Assembly: GCA_944321175.1 (NCBI GenBank)
Contig: CALUKI010000022.1
Location: 1-64,000 of the forward strand
Origin: an uncultured Alistipes sp.
GTDB taxonomy: Bacteria > Bacteroidota > Bacteroidia > Bacteroidales > Rikenellaceae
Reading direction: 5' to 3'
DNA: 64,000 bases
In this document: positions 8,994 to 17,970 of the stretch, one piece after another
Layout: every line of letters begins with the position of its first letter
How positions within the stretch are numbered: position 1 is the first letter of the stretch
Position numbers and translations under genes: made by a program
The notes under the pieces: model-generated
What the model saw: only the letters and a program-made list of their open reading frames with translations
What the model was told of the DNA's origin: nothing
The model's database searches: none

Positions 8994-9001
8994 TAAATTT
9001 G
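8994..9001 (+). promoter_or_regulatory. Possible internal promoter for the two-component pair
   Basis: TAAATTTG matches the -7 consensus TAnnTTTG eight bases before the kinase ATG, in the only gap between the permease and kinase genes. No clear -33 box is seen and the leader would be nearly absent, so it may be chance. Confidence 0.35.
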
Positions 9002-9008
9002 TTTTGTC

Positions 9009-10055
9009 ATGACCGTTGCACAATCGAAATATTCGGGATGGCTGGTCCATTTTACCGCATGGGCCGTCATTTTCGGCATGCCGCTTTTCGTGACCTCGCC
9101 CGACCGGCCCCTGATGACCGGTCCGGAATATCTGCGGTTTCTGCTCGTGCCGCTCTCGTTCATGATCGTTTTCTACACGAACTATTTCCTGCTGATCGAC
9201 CGCAACCTGTTTTCCCGACAGCTGGGGCGGTTTCTGGGCGGCAACATATTGCTGATAGCCGTCGTAATCATCGTATTGCACCTTCTTTTCCGCTATGTAT
9301 TGCCGCACAATGCCGTACATCCGCCCATGGAACGTTCCTGGCAGGATTCGGTACGTTTCTTCGCCGGCAACGCCCTGCTCTACCTGCTGGTTGTGGGAGT
9401 CAGCGTCGCCATCCGCATGACCAGCGGCTGGTACAAGGCCGAGACGGCGCGTCAGCAGTTGGAACACAGCCGCACGCAGGCCGAGCTGCAGAATCTCAAG
9501 AGCCAGCTCAACCCCCATTTTCTTTTCAACACGCTCAACAACATCTATTCGCTCATTCAAATCGATTCGGGCCGTGCGCAGCAGGCGGTTCACGACCTGA
9601 GCCGGATGCTGCGATACGTTCTTTACGACAGCAGCCAGCCGACGGTGCCGCTGAATGCCGAGATCGAATTCCTGCGCGACTACATCGAACTGATGCGCAT
9701 CCGCCTGCCGCATCATGTAAAACTGTTCGTGTCATTGCCCGAAGAACCGGGATCCACGCCCATAGCGCCGCTGCTGTTCATCTCGCCGGTCGAAAATGCC
9801 TTCAAGCACGGCGTCAGCAATGACAAGCCTTCGTTCATCGTCATCGACATCCGTGAAGAGGGCGGTCAATTGATCTGCCGCATCAAGAACAGCTGTTTTC
9901 CGAAGGCGGCATCGGATCGGAGCGGTTCGGGAATCGGGCTGAAGAATCTTTCGAAACGCCTCGAAATGATCTATCCGGAGCGCCATACGTTCACATACGG
10001 AGAGGAGGGCGACACCTATGTGGCATTGCTGTGCATCAAACTGCAGGAAGGATGA
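9009..10055 (+). CDS. LytS-type sensor histidine kinase (348 aa)
   Basis: Membrane sensor kinase of the His_kinase/LytS family. About four membrane segments occupy residues 10-140, then a short coiled linker. The phospho-acceptor motif LNPHFLFNTLNNIYS has its histidine at residue 170, and the ATP-binding region has ISPVENAFKHG (N box) and SGSGIGLKNLSKRLEMIYP (G box). The gene overlaps the response regulator by an ATGA junction, so the two are translationally coupled. Its position 29 bp after the pump permease suggests it senses a signal related to the exported compound or to envelope stress. Confidence 0.93.
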   Translation: MTVAQSKYSGWLVHFTAWAVIFGMPLFVTSPDRPLMTGPEYLRFLLVPLSFMIVFYTNYFLLIDRNLFSRQLGRFLGGNILLIAVVIIVLHLLFRYVLPHNAVHPPMERSWQDSVRFFAGNALLYLLVVGVSVAIRMTSGWYKAETARQQLEHSRTQAELQNLKSQLNPHFLFNTLNNIYSLIQIDSGRAQQAVHDLSRMLRYVLYDSSQPTVPLNAEIEFLRDYIELMRIRLPHHVKLFVSLPEEPGSTPIAPLLFISPVENAFKHGVSNDKPSFIVIDIREEGGQLICRIKNSCFPKAASDRSGSGIGLKNLSKRLEMIYPERHTFTYGEEGDTYVALLCIKLQEG

Positions 10056-10789
10056 AACTGAGTTGTGCAATCATCGACGATGAGCCGTTGGCCGTGGAGC
10101 TGATGAAGGGGTATGTCGAAAAGACCCCGTTCCTGCTGTTGGAGGGATCGTTCAACAGCGGCACGGCGGCATTCGAGGCGCTGCGCGACCGTCCGGTCGA
10201 TCTGCTTTTCTGCGACATCCAGATGCCGGAACTCAACGGCATGGAGCTGTCGCGGATGCTTCCGCCCGCCACCCGCGTGATCTTCACGACGGCCTTCAGC
10301 CGTTATGCCGTCGAAGGCTTCCGCGTCAATGCGGTGGATTACCTGCTCAAGCCGATCAGCTACGACGATTTTCTTGCGGCAGCCAACAAGGCCCTGACAT
10401 GGTTCGAGCTCAACGAGCGTGCCGGCGCGGCACGGCCGGAGCATTCGGAAACCCCGTCTCCGCAAACTCTTTTCGTGCGGAGCGAATACCGGCTGCAACA
10501 GATCGGGTTCGACCGCATCCTCTATATCGAGGGGTTGAAGGACTATGTGAAGATCCACCTCGACGACGAGCCGCGCCCCGTGCTGTCGCTCATCAGCCTC
10601 AAATCGCTGGAAGAGGAGCTTCCGGCCGACCGTTTCATCCGCGTTCATCGCTCCTACATCGTACAGCCGGCGAAGATCCGCACGATCGAACGCAACCGCA
10701 TCGTCTTCGGCAAGGAGTACATTCCCATCTCGGAGAACTACCGGCAGGCGTTTTATGATTTTCTGTCGGCCCGCTCGCTGATCTTCTGA
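10052..10789 (+). CDS. LytTR-family response regulator (245 aa)
   Basis: Receiver plus DNA-binding protein. The receiver has the acidic pair DD near residue 10, the phospho-accepting Asp55 in FCDIQMP and the conserved Lys100 in VDYLLKPI. The C-terminal LytTR domain (about 142-243) shows the typical VRSEYRLQQIGFDRILYIEG and RFIRVHRSYIV. The ATG at 10052 overlaps the kinase stop. A likely target is the upstream efflux operon, but no LytTR direct-repeat operator was identified. Confidence 0.94.
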   Translation: MKLSCAIIDDEPLAVELMKGYVEKTPFLLLEGSFNSGTAAFEALRDRPVDLLFCDIQMPELNGMELSRMLPPATRVIFTTAFSRYAVEGFRVNAVDYLLKPISYDDFLAAANKALTWFELNERAGAARPEHSETPSPQTLFVRSEYRLQQIGFDRILYIEGLKDYVKIHLDDEPRPVLSLISLKSLEEELPADRFIRVHRSYIVQPAKIRTIERNRIVFGKEYIPISENYRQAFYDFLSARSLIF

Positions 10790-11026
10790 AATCTGAAAGA
10801 TGTCCTGCGCCGGCCGTTTCGGAACCCGTCGCCGCCACATACGGGACATCGGCCCGCCATGCGGCAGGAGCCGTTTGCTCCGTATCGACTTGATGCCGGC
10901 CGGCGCGGCATCCGCTCCCGCCTGATCCGAAAACCATATCGCCGGAACAGACAAGCCGCCCCGGCGATACCCTCCCCTATTCAATGATCCGAACGGCTGC
11001 AAGACCTCAGCCCACCGTTTCGGTTT

Positions 11027-12019
11027 TCAATTCTTCATTCTTTGCCACTCGCGACTGCGGATCAGCGACAAGGTTTCCCGATCCACCGGCAGCCCGACGA
11101 AATCGGCCGGATAGTCGGTTTCGATGATGTCCGGCTCGGAGAGCAGCGTCCGCATATAGGCCGTGCGGCGGTCGCGGCGGTCGCCGATCCTGTCGTCGGA
11201 GCCCGTCACGGAGATGATGACCATCACGCCCCGTTCATGGAGCTTCTCATAGATCTCCGTCATCCGGGGATCCATCGCCTTGCGGCTTGCGGCAATCAGA
11301 TAGTTCCATGGTATTCCGCTCTGCTCGTAAGCCTTGAAATGCTCCGGTGTACTGATCTCGACACAGAACATCACGTTGCGCACACCGGCATTCCAGTAAT
11401 GGAGCGCCTCGTCGAGGGACCTTACACTCAGAAAGATGTTGTGGTATTGCGACCACTCGCCGCCGGGCAGCAGCTGCCGGACATAGTAATCCAGTGCGCG
11501 TTGTTTCTCCTCGGCGCTGACCCCTGCCGTATTGATATACTTGTTGTCGAAGTTGAAGGCCACCTTGTCCTTTCCCCATTCAAGCACCTCCCTCAATGTC
11601 GGAATCCGGTAATCGGTCACATTCCCGTCGCGATCGACAAGCCGGAACTGCTGCAGCTCCTCATAGGTATAGTCCGCCACACGGCCCTTTCCGGTCGTTG
11701 TACGGTCGAGCGTAAGGTCGTGCATCAACACCATTACGCTGTCCTTCGTAAAGCTGAAATCGATCTCGAAGAAGGTCGGCAGCAGCGAAAGGGTCTTTTC
11801 GCAGGAGGCGATACAGTTTTCGGGATAACCCGGCAACATGCCGCCCCGATGGGCGCTGACGATGATGTCGCGACCGGGCACATAACGGAAATAAGACTGG
11901 AACTCCTCGAACGAGGAGATTTTCACCGCATTGTCGTCACCCGCCACCGGACAGGAGACCTGCGGTTCGGCACACGCCGCGAACAAGGCCAACGCCCATA
12001 TCGAAAAATATCGTTTCAT
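11027..12019 (-). CDS. Glycerophosphodiester phosphodiesterase lipoprotein (330 aa)
   Basis: GDPD-family enzyme that cleaves glycerophosphodiesters to sn-glycerol-3-phosphate and an alcohol. Active-site features are visible: HRGG (H57, R58), PEN (E67), FEIDF (E85, D87) and MHD (H100). The start at 12019 gives a lipoprotein signal (MKRYFSIWALALFAAC), so it acts in the periplasm or at the surface; the longer open frame overlaps the end of the upstream gene. It follows the mannitol-1-phosphate dehydrogenase gene by about 40 bp, probably in one operon, and is the second GDPD in this locus. Confidence 0.9.
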   Translation of the reverse strand: MKRYFSIWALALFAACAEPQVSCPVAGDDNAVKISSFEEFQSYFRYVPGRDIIVSAHRGGMLPGYPENCIASCEKTLSLLPTFFEIDFSFTKDSVMVLMHDLTLDRTTTGKGRVADYTYEELQQFRLVDRDGNVTDYRIPTLREVLEWGKDKVAFNFDNKYINTAGVSAEEKQRALDYYVRQLLPGGEWSQYHNIFLSVRSLDEALHYWNAGVRNVMFCVEISTPEHFKAYEQSGIPWNYLIAASRKAMDPRMTEIYEKLHERGVMVIISVTGSDDRIGDRRDRRTAYMRTLLSEPDIIETDYPADFVGLPVDRETLSLIRSREWQRMKN

Positions 12020-12062
12020 CGGTTTTTCAACAAAAGGTTTATCGCACAGAACAGCATGAACA

Positions 12063-13220
12063 TCAACCATTTACGACACTACCCACCATATCATACGCCC
12101 TTACCAGCTGATCCAGTACGGCCTCATCCTCCAATCCCGTAAAGCGGCGGAAAGTCTCCCTGACACCGCATCCGGCAAGCGTCGTCCGGATCCGGCCGCA
12201 CTGCGGATCGGACGGTTCGTCGAAATGCAACGCCGCAGCGGCTGCCAGAGCGAGTTTGTCCACCGGAAGGCCGTATGCCGCCGCCATCGCGATCGGACAG
12301 GAAAAATAGAGCGGTGCAGAGAGTTTGCGGATCGGATCCCGCCCCACGCGCGCCACCGTATCCTTCAATGCCGGATTCCGGAAACGGCGCAGCACGGAGT
12401 CGATATAGGCGGCATGCGCCGCACGGCCGAACCCGAACTTCCGGATCAACACCTCGCCGCTTTGCCACATGACCTGCTTCACGAGTTCGAAAATCCGTTC
12501 ATCGGCAAGCGCCTCCGCAATGGTGACACAACGTTTCATACGGCCCAGATAGGCCGCAACGCAATGGCCCGTATTCAGCGTATAGAGTTTCCGTTCGATG
12601 TGCGCCTCCAGCGTGTCGGTCAGATGCATCCCTTCAATCCGGGGAGGCTCACCCGCCAACGCCGCGCGTTCGACATTCCATTCATGGAAGGCCTCGGCGG
12701 CGACATCCAACGGTTCGGGAAACGAGACCGGCGGAACAATGCGATCGACCGAACTGTCGGCAAAACCGACCACCCCCTCGGACCATGCGATCGTCCGACC
12801 GTCGAGCGATTCGTGGACGAACGCCTTGAGGCGCGACGTTGCCCGCACACCGTTCTCACAGGCTATGATATTGAGCGGCTTCGTCACACCGGCAGCGCAA
12901 CGGGCCTTCAGACCTGCGGCAAGCACCGGAGCGATTCCGGGCAGGACTCCCATGCTTACGGCGGTCGTGATCAGATCGGCTTCGACGATGTGCCGGATCA
13001 CGTCGGCGTCCCCGACCGCAACGGCCGAGACATGCCGGATCACGACATCTTCGCAAACCGTATCCAGGATATGGACGACATACCGCTGCCTGCGGTTGAT
13101 CTCCTCGACCAGCAGCCGGTTTGCATCGGCAAAACAGACGTCGTAGCCGGCCTGCGACAACAGGGGGCCGATAAATCCCCTGCCGATCTTTCCGGCACCG
13201 AAATGGAGGGCATTTTTCAT
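12063..13220 (-). CDS. mtlD: Mannitol-1-phosphate 5-dehydrogenase (385 aa)
   Basis: NAD-dependent polyol-phosphate dehydrogenase converting mannitol-1-phosphate to fructose-6-phosphate in the cytoplasm. The N-terminal nucleotide-binding motif HFGAGKIGRGFIG, the family signatures NIIACENGVRATS and GFADSSVDRIVPP, and normal length support MtlD. It has no PTS genes nearby; it sits between a SusCD locus and a GDPD gene. In this setting the substrate could be released extracellularly as a phosphorylated polyol or made by a kinase elsewhere. The terminator at 13431-13464 separates it from the SusCD genes upstream, so it may have its own promoter. Confidence 0.9.
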   Translation of the reverse strand: MKNALHFGAGKIGRGFIGPLLSQAGYDVCFADANRLLVEEINRRQRYVVHILDTVCEDVVIRHVSAVAVGDADVIRHIVEADLITTAVSMGVLPGIAPVLAAGLKARCAAGVTKPLNIIACENGVRATSRLKAFVHESLDGRTIAWSEGVVGFADSSVDRIVPPVSFPEPLDVAAEAFHEWNVERAALAGEPPRIEGMHLTDTLEAHIERKLYTLNTGHCVAAYLGRMKRCVTIAEALADERIFELVKQVMWQSGEVLIRKFGFGRAAHAAYIDSVLRRFRNPALKDTVARVGRDPIRKLSAPLYFSCPIAMAAAYGLPVDKLALAAAAALHFDEPSDPQCGRIRTTLAGCGVRETFRRFTGLEDEAVLDQLVRAYDMVGSVVNG

Positions 13221-13430
13221 ATTTTCACTTCGGATTGATTGTCATCCTTGAGATACCCGTCATCCTTGATGTTCCGCAACGGGAAGGCAGGCGCAGCACC
13301 GATGAGGGCCATACCGGTCATCAGCGCAAAGCGGTGATCCCGACCGAAACAGGACATCGAGCAGCCGGTCGTCGAAGAGACGATACCCCACCATTGCCAA
13401 TATTTGAAATGGCGTTTCGGCTGCACGGGT

Positions 13431-13464
13431 ATGAAAAAGGGGGAGGAAGCGCATCCTCCCCCTT
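13431..13464 (-). terminator. Terminator of the SusCD operon
   Basis: An 11-bp perfect stem AAGGGGGAGGA / TCCTCCCCCTT with a 6-nt loop is followed on the minus strand by TTTCAT after the terminal TT of the stem. It lies about 23 bp past the stop of the 789-residue lipoprotein gene. Confidence 0.8.
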
Positions 13465-13486
13465 CGATCGATCCGATAAAACGTCT

Positions 13487-15856
13487 TTACTTGTTGGTGC
13501 TTGCGCAGGTGATGGCACCGCTTTCGTAGATCAGCTTCGCCTCAGCATTCTGCAACGCTCCGTAGAGATAGTTGTCGGCCGGCACCGTGCTCGTATAGTC
13601 GATCACCTTGGTCTGACCTTCGGCATTGATCGTGCGGGTCAGCTTGCCGTAGATCTGCGCAGACTTGACGGTCACCTCGATACCCGACTTGATGCGTCCG
13701 ACAAGGATTCCCGCACAACTGCTGTTTTCGTGCGAAGGATCCCCCGTCAGACCGGCGTCTCCGTCGTAGTTGTACAGCGTCGTCGAGACGATATCGGCAT
13801 CCAGCGAGCAGTTGTCGATCGTGAAGTCGAGCGTTGCCCATGCGAAGAGGCCGCCGGTATGCGAAGAAAGGTTCTCCGTGCCGGTATTGTTCAGCACATC
13901 GCCGAAGTTGTGGCAATCGGTCGCCGTATGGGCGATCATCCCGCTGATACCGCCGATTGCGAACTCCGTAGCGCCTTTGCCGCCGCCGCGAGCCTCGACC
14001 GTTCCGTAATTGTAGTTCGACTCGAAGATCGCCGTACCGCCGCAGATACCGCCCATACGGGCACGGCCGGCACCCTTCGTATCGGAAACGGGCGAATCGG
14101 CCAGAACCGCACCCCGGTTCACGCAGTTGCGGATTACACTGGGCGTATTGAGGTTCTCACCGTTGGCATAGGCGACAATACCGCCCAACAGGTTGTTCGC
14201 GGCCTGTGCCGTGGCCAACGTGACTGCGGCCTCATTGGTGCAGTTCTCCACGACATATCCCTTGCCGATGTCGAGACGGCCCAGAATACCGCCCAGATAG
14301 ATGGCTTTTCCGGAAGAGGTCTCATCCGAATAGGAGACTTCGCCCTTGTTGACGCATCCCGTGACATTCGAATAGGCCCAACCGCCGATACCGGCAACGG
14401 CAGCGGCATCGGTCACGGCCTTGCGATGTACGGAGATCTTGCCCTGATTGGTATTGTCGGCGATGACATTGCCCGCAGCGCCTTGTCCGAAGATACCGCC
14501 GATGACGGTCGTACTGCTCGTCTCGACATTCATTGTGATATTCGCCGAATTGGTGCAACCCGTAATCCGGGCCGTGCCACCCAGCTTGCCGGCAATTGCA
14601 CCCAGCGTCACCTTGGAGGTGCAGGTCGAGGTAAAGGACCCTGCAACGTTCAGGTTCTTCACCGTACCGTTCAGCGTAGCAAAGATTCCCACCAAGGCAT
14701 CTTCACCCGAATAGTTGACCGTGAGCGTCTTGCCGTTTCCGTTGAAGACACCCGTGAAATCCGCAATGGGCTTCCACGCTCCCGCCATCACAAGATCCTT
14801 GTGAAGAACGACCTCGCCGTCGGCATTCTGGAACCGTTTGGCCGCAGGATCGGTCTCCACCTCGGCAATAAAGGCCTCCATGTCTTCCACGGAGGAGATG
14901 CCGTCATAAACCTTCGTGGCGATTTCGACCTTTTCGATCAGCCACTTGGGGTAGTTCGTGCAAAGCGCCTTGAAGCGCTTTGCATTCGTACAATAGTAAT
15001 CTACCGCCTCGGACGACGATACGGCATTGCCGTCACCGGACTGCTTGTCGATGTTGAAGACACTGAGCGCCACCCCCGCGTTCTCGAACTCTTCGAGCGT
15101 ACGCGATCCTTGTCCGCCCGCTTCGGCGCACATGTAGCTCGCCGCCGAAAGGTTGGCCCAGTAGTAGCCCGACGAGACATACGACGTCGCAGCCTTGTTG
15201 GCCATCCATCCGATTTCGATACCGGCCTCACGCGCATAGGCAAATGCCGATGTCATGACGGTCGTGTTGCCCGTACAGATAAACTCCACGAAGTGGGTCG
15301 CCCCCATCTCCGTAATGATCTCGCAGGCGCGTTTTACGGCATTGATCGGATACTGGGTCAATGTCGAGGGATAGGTGATGTTCTTGATGTCGAGCCACAG
15401 ACGCGTGCAGCAGTCCTTGTCTTTTACCGCATTGATGAAATCCTCCAGAGACGGGAGCTGCTCCCCGTTGGAAAGCGCCCCTGCGGCCCGAAGGTCTGCC
15501 AGCGAGTGCTCCCAAGGATGCATCCCGTTGATCCTGCAGTTCCCGTCGGCATGGGCGACAACCACATTGTCATCGCCGGTCCAGTAGATGTCGCATTCGG
15601 AAGCATAACAGCCCTGATCGATGGCATACTGCAGCGAGGCCAGCGAATTGTCCGGAGCATTGCATTCGGCTGCACCGCCGCGATGCGCGACGATATTGTT
15701 GTCACAGGCTGCCGGTTTGAGCAATCCGTCATCGATCTCTTCATCGGGATTCGGTATCTGGCTCCAATCGGGCTGATCGGGCCACTCGTCCTTCGTACAC
15801 GAGGCGAGTGCCACGACCGCCGCCATTACGGCACATGAAATTATCTTTCTCAACAT
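13487..15856 (-). CDS. GDPD-domain/GLUG-like repeat lipoprotein (789 aa)
   Basis: Fusion of an N-terminal glycerophosphodiesterase-like domain with a C-terminal repeat region. The lipoprotein signal ends VVALASC (Cys20). The GDPD part (about 50-310) has HRGG (H58, R59), ECD (E87, D89) and H102; the usual E-N pair is D69-N70. From about residue 355 there are beta-strand repeats with GIFATLNGTVKNLNV, GAIAGKLGG, GGIFGQG and GGILGRL, resembling GLUG-type adhesive or surface repeats. It is the last gene of the SusC-SusD operon, so it is probably surface-anchored and processes or binds the locus substrate. The altered acidic residue makes activity uncertain. Confidence 0.8.
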   Translation of the reverse strand: MLRKIISCAVMAAVVALASCTKDEWPDQPDWSQIPNPDEEIDDGLLKPAACDNNIVAHRGGAAECNAPDNSLASLQYAIDQGCYASECDIYWTGDDNVVVAHADGNCRINGMHPWEHSLADLRAAGALSNGEQLPSLEDFINAVKDKDCCTRLWLDIKNITYPSTLTQYPINAVKRACEIITEMGATHFVEFICTGNTTVMTSAFAYAREAGIEIGWMANKAATSYVSSGYYWANLSAASYMCAEAGGQGSRTLEEFENAGVALSVFNIDKQSGDGNAVSSSEAVDYYCTNAKRFKALCTNYPKWLIEKVEIATKVYDGISSVEDMEAFIAEVETDPAAKRFQNADGEVVLHKDLVMAGAWKPIADFTGVFNGNGKTLTVNYSGEDALVGIFATLNGTVKNLNVAGSFTSTCTSKVTLGAIAGKLGGTARITGCTNSANITMNVETSSTTVIGGIFGQGAAGNVIADNTNQGKISVHRKAVTDAAAVAGIGGWAYSNVTGCVNKGEVSYSDETSSGKAIYLGGILGRLDIGKGYVVENCTNEAAVTLATAQAANNLLGGIVAYANGENLNTPSVIRNCVNRGAVLADSPVSDTKGAGRARMGGICGGTAIFESNYNYGTVEARGGGKGATEFAIGGISGMIAHTATDCHNFGDVLNNTGTENLSSHTGGLFAWATLDFTIDNCSLDADIVSTTLYNYDGDAGLTGDPSHENSSCAGILVGRIKSGIEVTVKSAQIYGKLTRTINAEGQTKVIDYTSTVPADNYLYGALQNAEAKLIYESGAITCASTNK

Positions 15857-15875
15857 ACTGTTCGTTTTTTATAGG

Positions 15876-17945
15876 TTACTTATAGTTCTTCACGCACCGG
15901 ATCGCACCGCCGCAGCCGTTTCCGAAGTCGAAACCGTCGTTGGTACGCATGTTGGCCTCACGGCTTTGGTTCCAGATGCGCCAACCGGCCTTCTTGGAAG
16001 CCGTGTACTGACCGATCATCGGAATGAAGGCATACATACGCGGATCGTTGTCGCCCGGACCGTAGTCATAGCCCGTCTTGTAGAGCCGCCATCCCTGGCT
16101 GAACATGTTGAATCCGAACGTCGCCGCAGCAGCAGAGATCTTTTCGGCCGGGCACGAAGGATTGTAGATGTTCCAGTCGGAGGTAAAGAGCAAGGCCGCA
16201 AAGTTGGTCAGCGTACCGTTGCCGAAGGCCGCATAGGTTGCCGTAGCCGCATCGACAGGATAGTCCGAAGCACTGGCGGCATGAGCGGCATAGACCAGGT
16301 CGCGCCAGTCCTGCATGTTGGCGATGTGCCAGCCGTAAGGACAGATACCCTGAATCTGCATCTTCACGTTGGGATGCTCCGCCTCGACCTGCTCGTCGCC
16401 GGCAGACGTCGTGGGATACGCCGCAAGGATCGCAGAGGTAACGCTTTCGAGGACATAGCTGTCGCCGACGGCATCCGTGATGGTCGTGCCGGGTTCGCCG
16501 AGCGGGCTGTTGATGAGTACCGAAGAACCGCCTTCGCAGGCATTCAACGCACCGTTGGCATAGCCCGTGATCGCCTCATACGAACTGTAAAGACGGCCGT
16601 AGGTCTCGGCAAGGGGTTTTCCGCCGTTGTCGGTCGCCTCGACGATCTCGCCGCCGTTCTCAACCGTGTCGTAAGCCGGATTGCGCGAACTGTAGGGAGC
16701 CTCATTGCCATAACCTCCCGTCTGGTGGCCGCTTACCAGTCCGCTGCCGAGCTTGTAGCGCCCGATCGAGGCGTCGCCGGCCCAGTGCAGGCTGACGGTC
16801 ATCCAGGTCTTGGTACCGCCGTCGCGGGTCACATACTCCTTGGTAGGATAAGCCGAGAGTTCCGAATCGGGCATGCAGTTGGGCGTTGCAATACGCTCCC
16901 ACGTCCATGTCATGTTATTGAAATCGACCGTAATCTTGCGCAGGCCGTCAACATCGATTTCGGGGCCTGTCGGGATTTCGCTATCGGCCGCAGCGATCTC
17001 GACGATCTTGCCCTCCTGCGAGAGCGCATAGCAGGGATAGGTGAGCGTGCGGCTGTCCTTGTTGAGCAGCACGGGGTTCTTTCCGTCGGCCGAACGCATG
17101 AAATAGAGCGAACCGGCATACTCGCCGACAACCTGGCGCGTCAACTCGTACGCCTCACCGATCGGCAGGTTGTCAGCCGATGCGCCGTACATGTAGTAGT
17201 GGTCGTAAGCGGCATTCTGCGTCACGGGGATTTCGAGCACCGCACGGCTTGTCTGCTCCGTCCCGACGATGATCGACAGAACGGCCGAACGCGAATTCTC
17301 CTGATCGGTCCACTCCGCAGCGGTCAGGATCAATTCCCCGACACCGTTGTCGTCGATGGAGAGCCAGTCGGACGACGTCCCGCCGTAAGTGATCTCATAC
17401 GAATAGACATCGCCCATGTTGCTCGAATAGGTTATGCTCTCCTGACCGCCGGCAGCCATGAAGACGACGTTTTCGATCTCGGAGGTCACCTGGGCATCGG
17501 CTTTCAGGCCGAGCTGTTCGAACTCGTAATCGGCCGTCGTACCGTCGGAGGCGACGATCGTAAGAACGACCTTCCGCCGATACTCCGGATTGGGAGTAAC
17601 GACGATTTCGAAACCTGCGGCCGACACGTCGTGGAAGGTGCCGCTGGTCGCCTCCTCGAAGATCGAGGAGACGTCGGTTTTACGAACCGTAGCCCAATCG
17701 GCCGTTTCGGGGAGCGACGGCTCCCAGTCCATGTCCGCAACTGCGGAACCCTTGTTGACGGTTACCGCCGAAATGAAGCTCTCGTTGCCGGATGCGGTGG
17801 TACCATCGGCATTGAACTGCTCGGCTGCGGGATAGATGGAGATTCGGGTCTGCGTATCGGCATAATCGGTATTGTCATCGTAGCACGAAACCGTGCAGAA
17901 CATGACAACGCAGACCGACAGCAATATTTTTACTTTGGACTTCAT
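15876..17945 (-). CDS. Surface lipoprotein with BACON-like and FISUMP domains (689 aa)
   Basis: Occupies the SusE/SusF position after SusD. A lipoprotein signal ends TVSC (Cys21). Residues about 40-260 look like two beta-sandwich BACON-type domains (for example TPNPEYRRKVVLTIVASDGT and TSSDWLSIDD). A middle SusF-like stretch follows (KITVDFNNMTWTWERI). The C-terminal 155 residues form a FISUMP/Fibrobacter-succinogenes-type domain beginning CPYGWHIANMQDW at about 535 and ending GGAIRCVKNYK. It likely binds substrate at the cell surface. Intergenic gaps to its neighbours are about 19 and 25 bp, consistent with one operon. Confidence 0.8.
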   Translation of the reverse strand: MKSKVKILLSVCVVMFCTVSCYDDNTDYADTQTRISIYPAAEQFNADGTTASGNESFISAVTVNKGSAVADMDWEPSLPETADWATVRKTDVSSIFEEATSGTFHDVSAAGFEIVVTPNPEYRRKVVLTIVASDGTTADYEFEQLGLKADAQVTSEIENVVFMAAGGQESITYSSNMGDVYSYEITYGGTSSDWLSIDDNGVGELILTAAEWTDQENSRSAVLSIIVGTEQTSRAVLEIPVTQNAAYDHYYMYGASADNLPIGEAYELTRQVVGEYAGSLYFMRSADGKNPVLLNKDSRTLTYPCYALSQEGKIVEIAAADSEIPTGPEIDVDGLRKITVDFNNMTWTWERIATPNCMPDSELSAYPTKEYVTRDGGTKTWMTVSLHWAGDASIGRYKLGSGLVSGHQTGGYGNEAPYSSRNPAYDTVENGGEIVEATDNGGKPLAETYGRLYSSYEAITGYANGALNACEGGSSVLINSPLGEPGTTITDAVGDSYVLESVTSAILAAYPTTSAGDEQVEAEHPNVKMQIQGICPYGWHIANMQDWRDLVYAAHAASASDYPVDAATATYAAFGNGTLTNFAALLFTSDWNIYNPSCPAEKISAAAATFGFNMFSQGWRLYKTGYDYGPGDNDPRMYAFIPMIGQYTASKKAGWRIWNQSREANMRTNDGFDFGNGCGGAIRCVKNYK

Positions 17946-17970
17946 TGTTCCTTCTTGATTTTATGAATGA

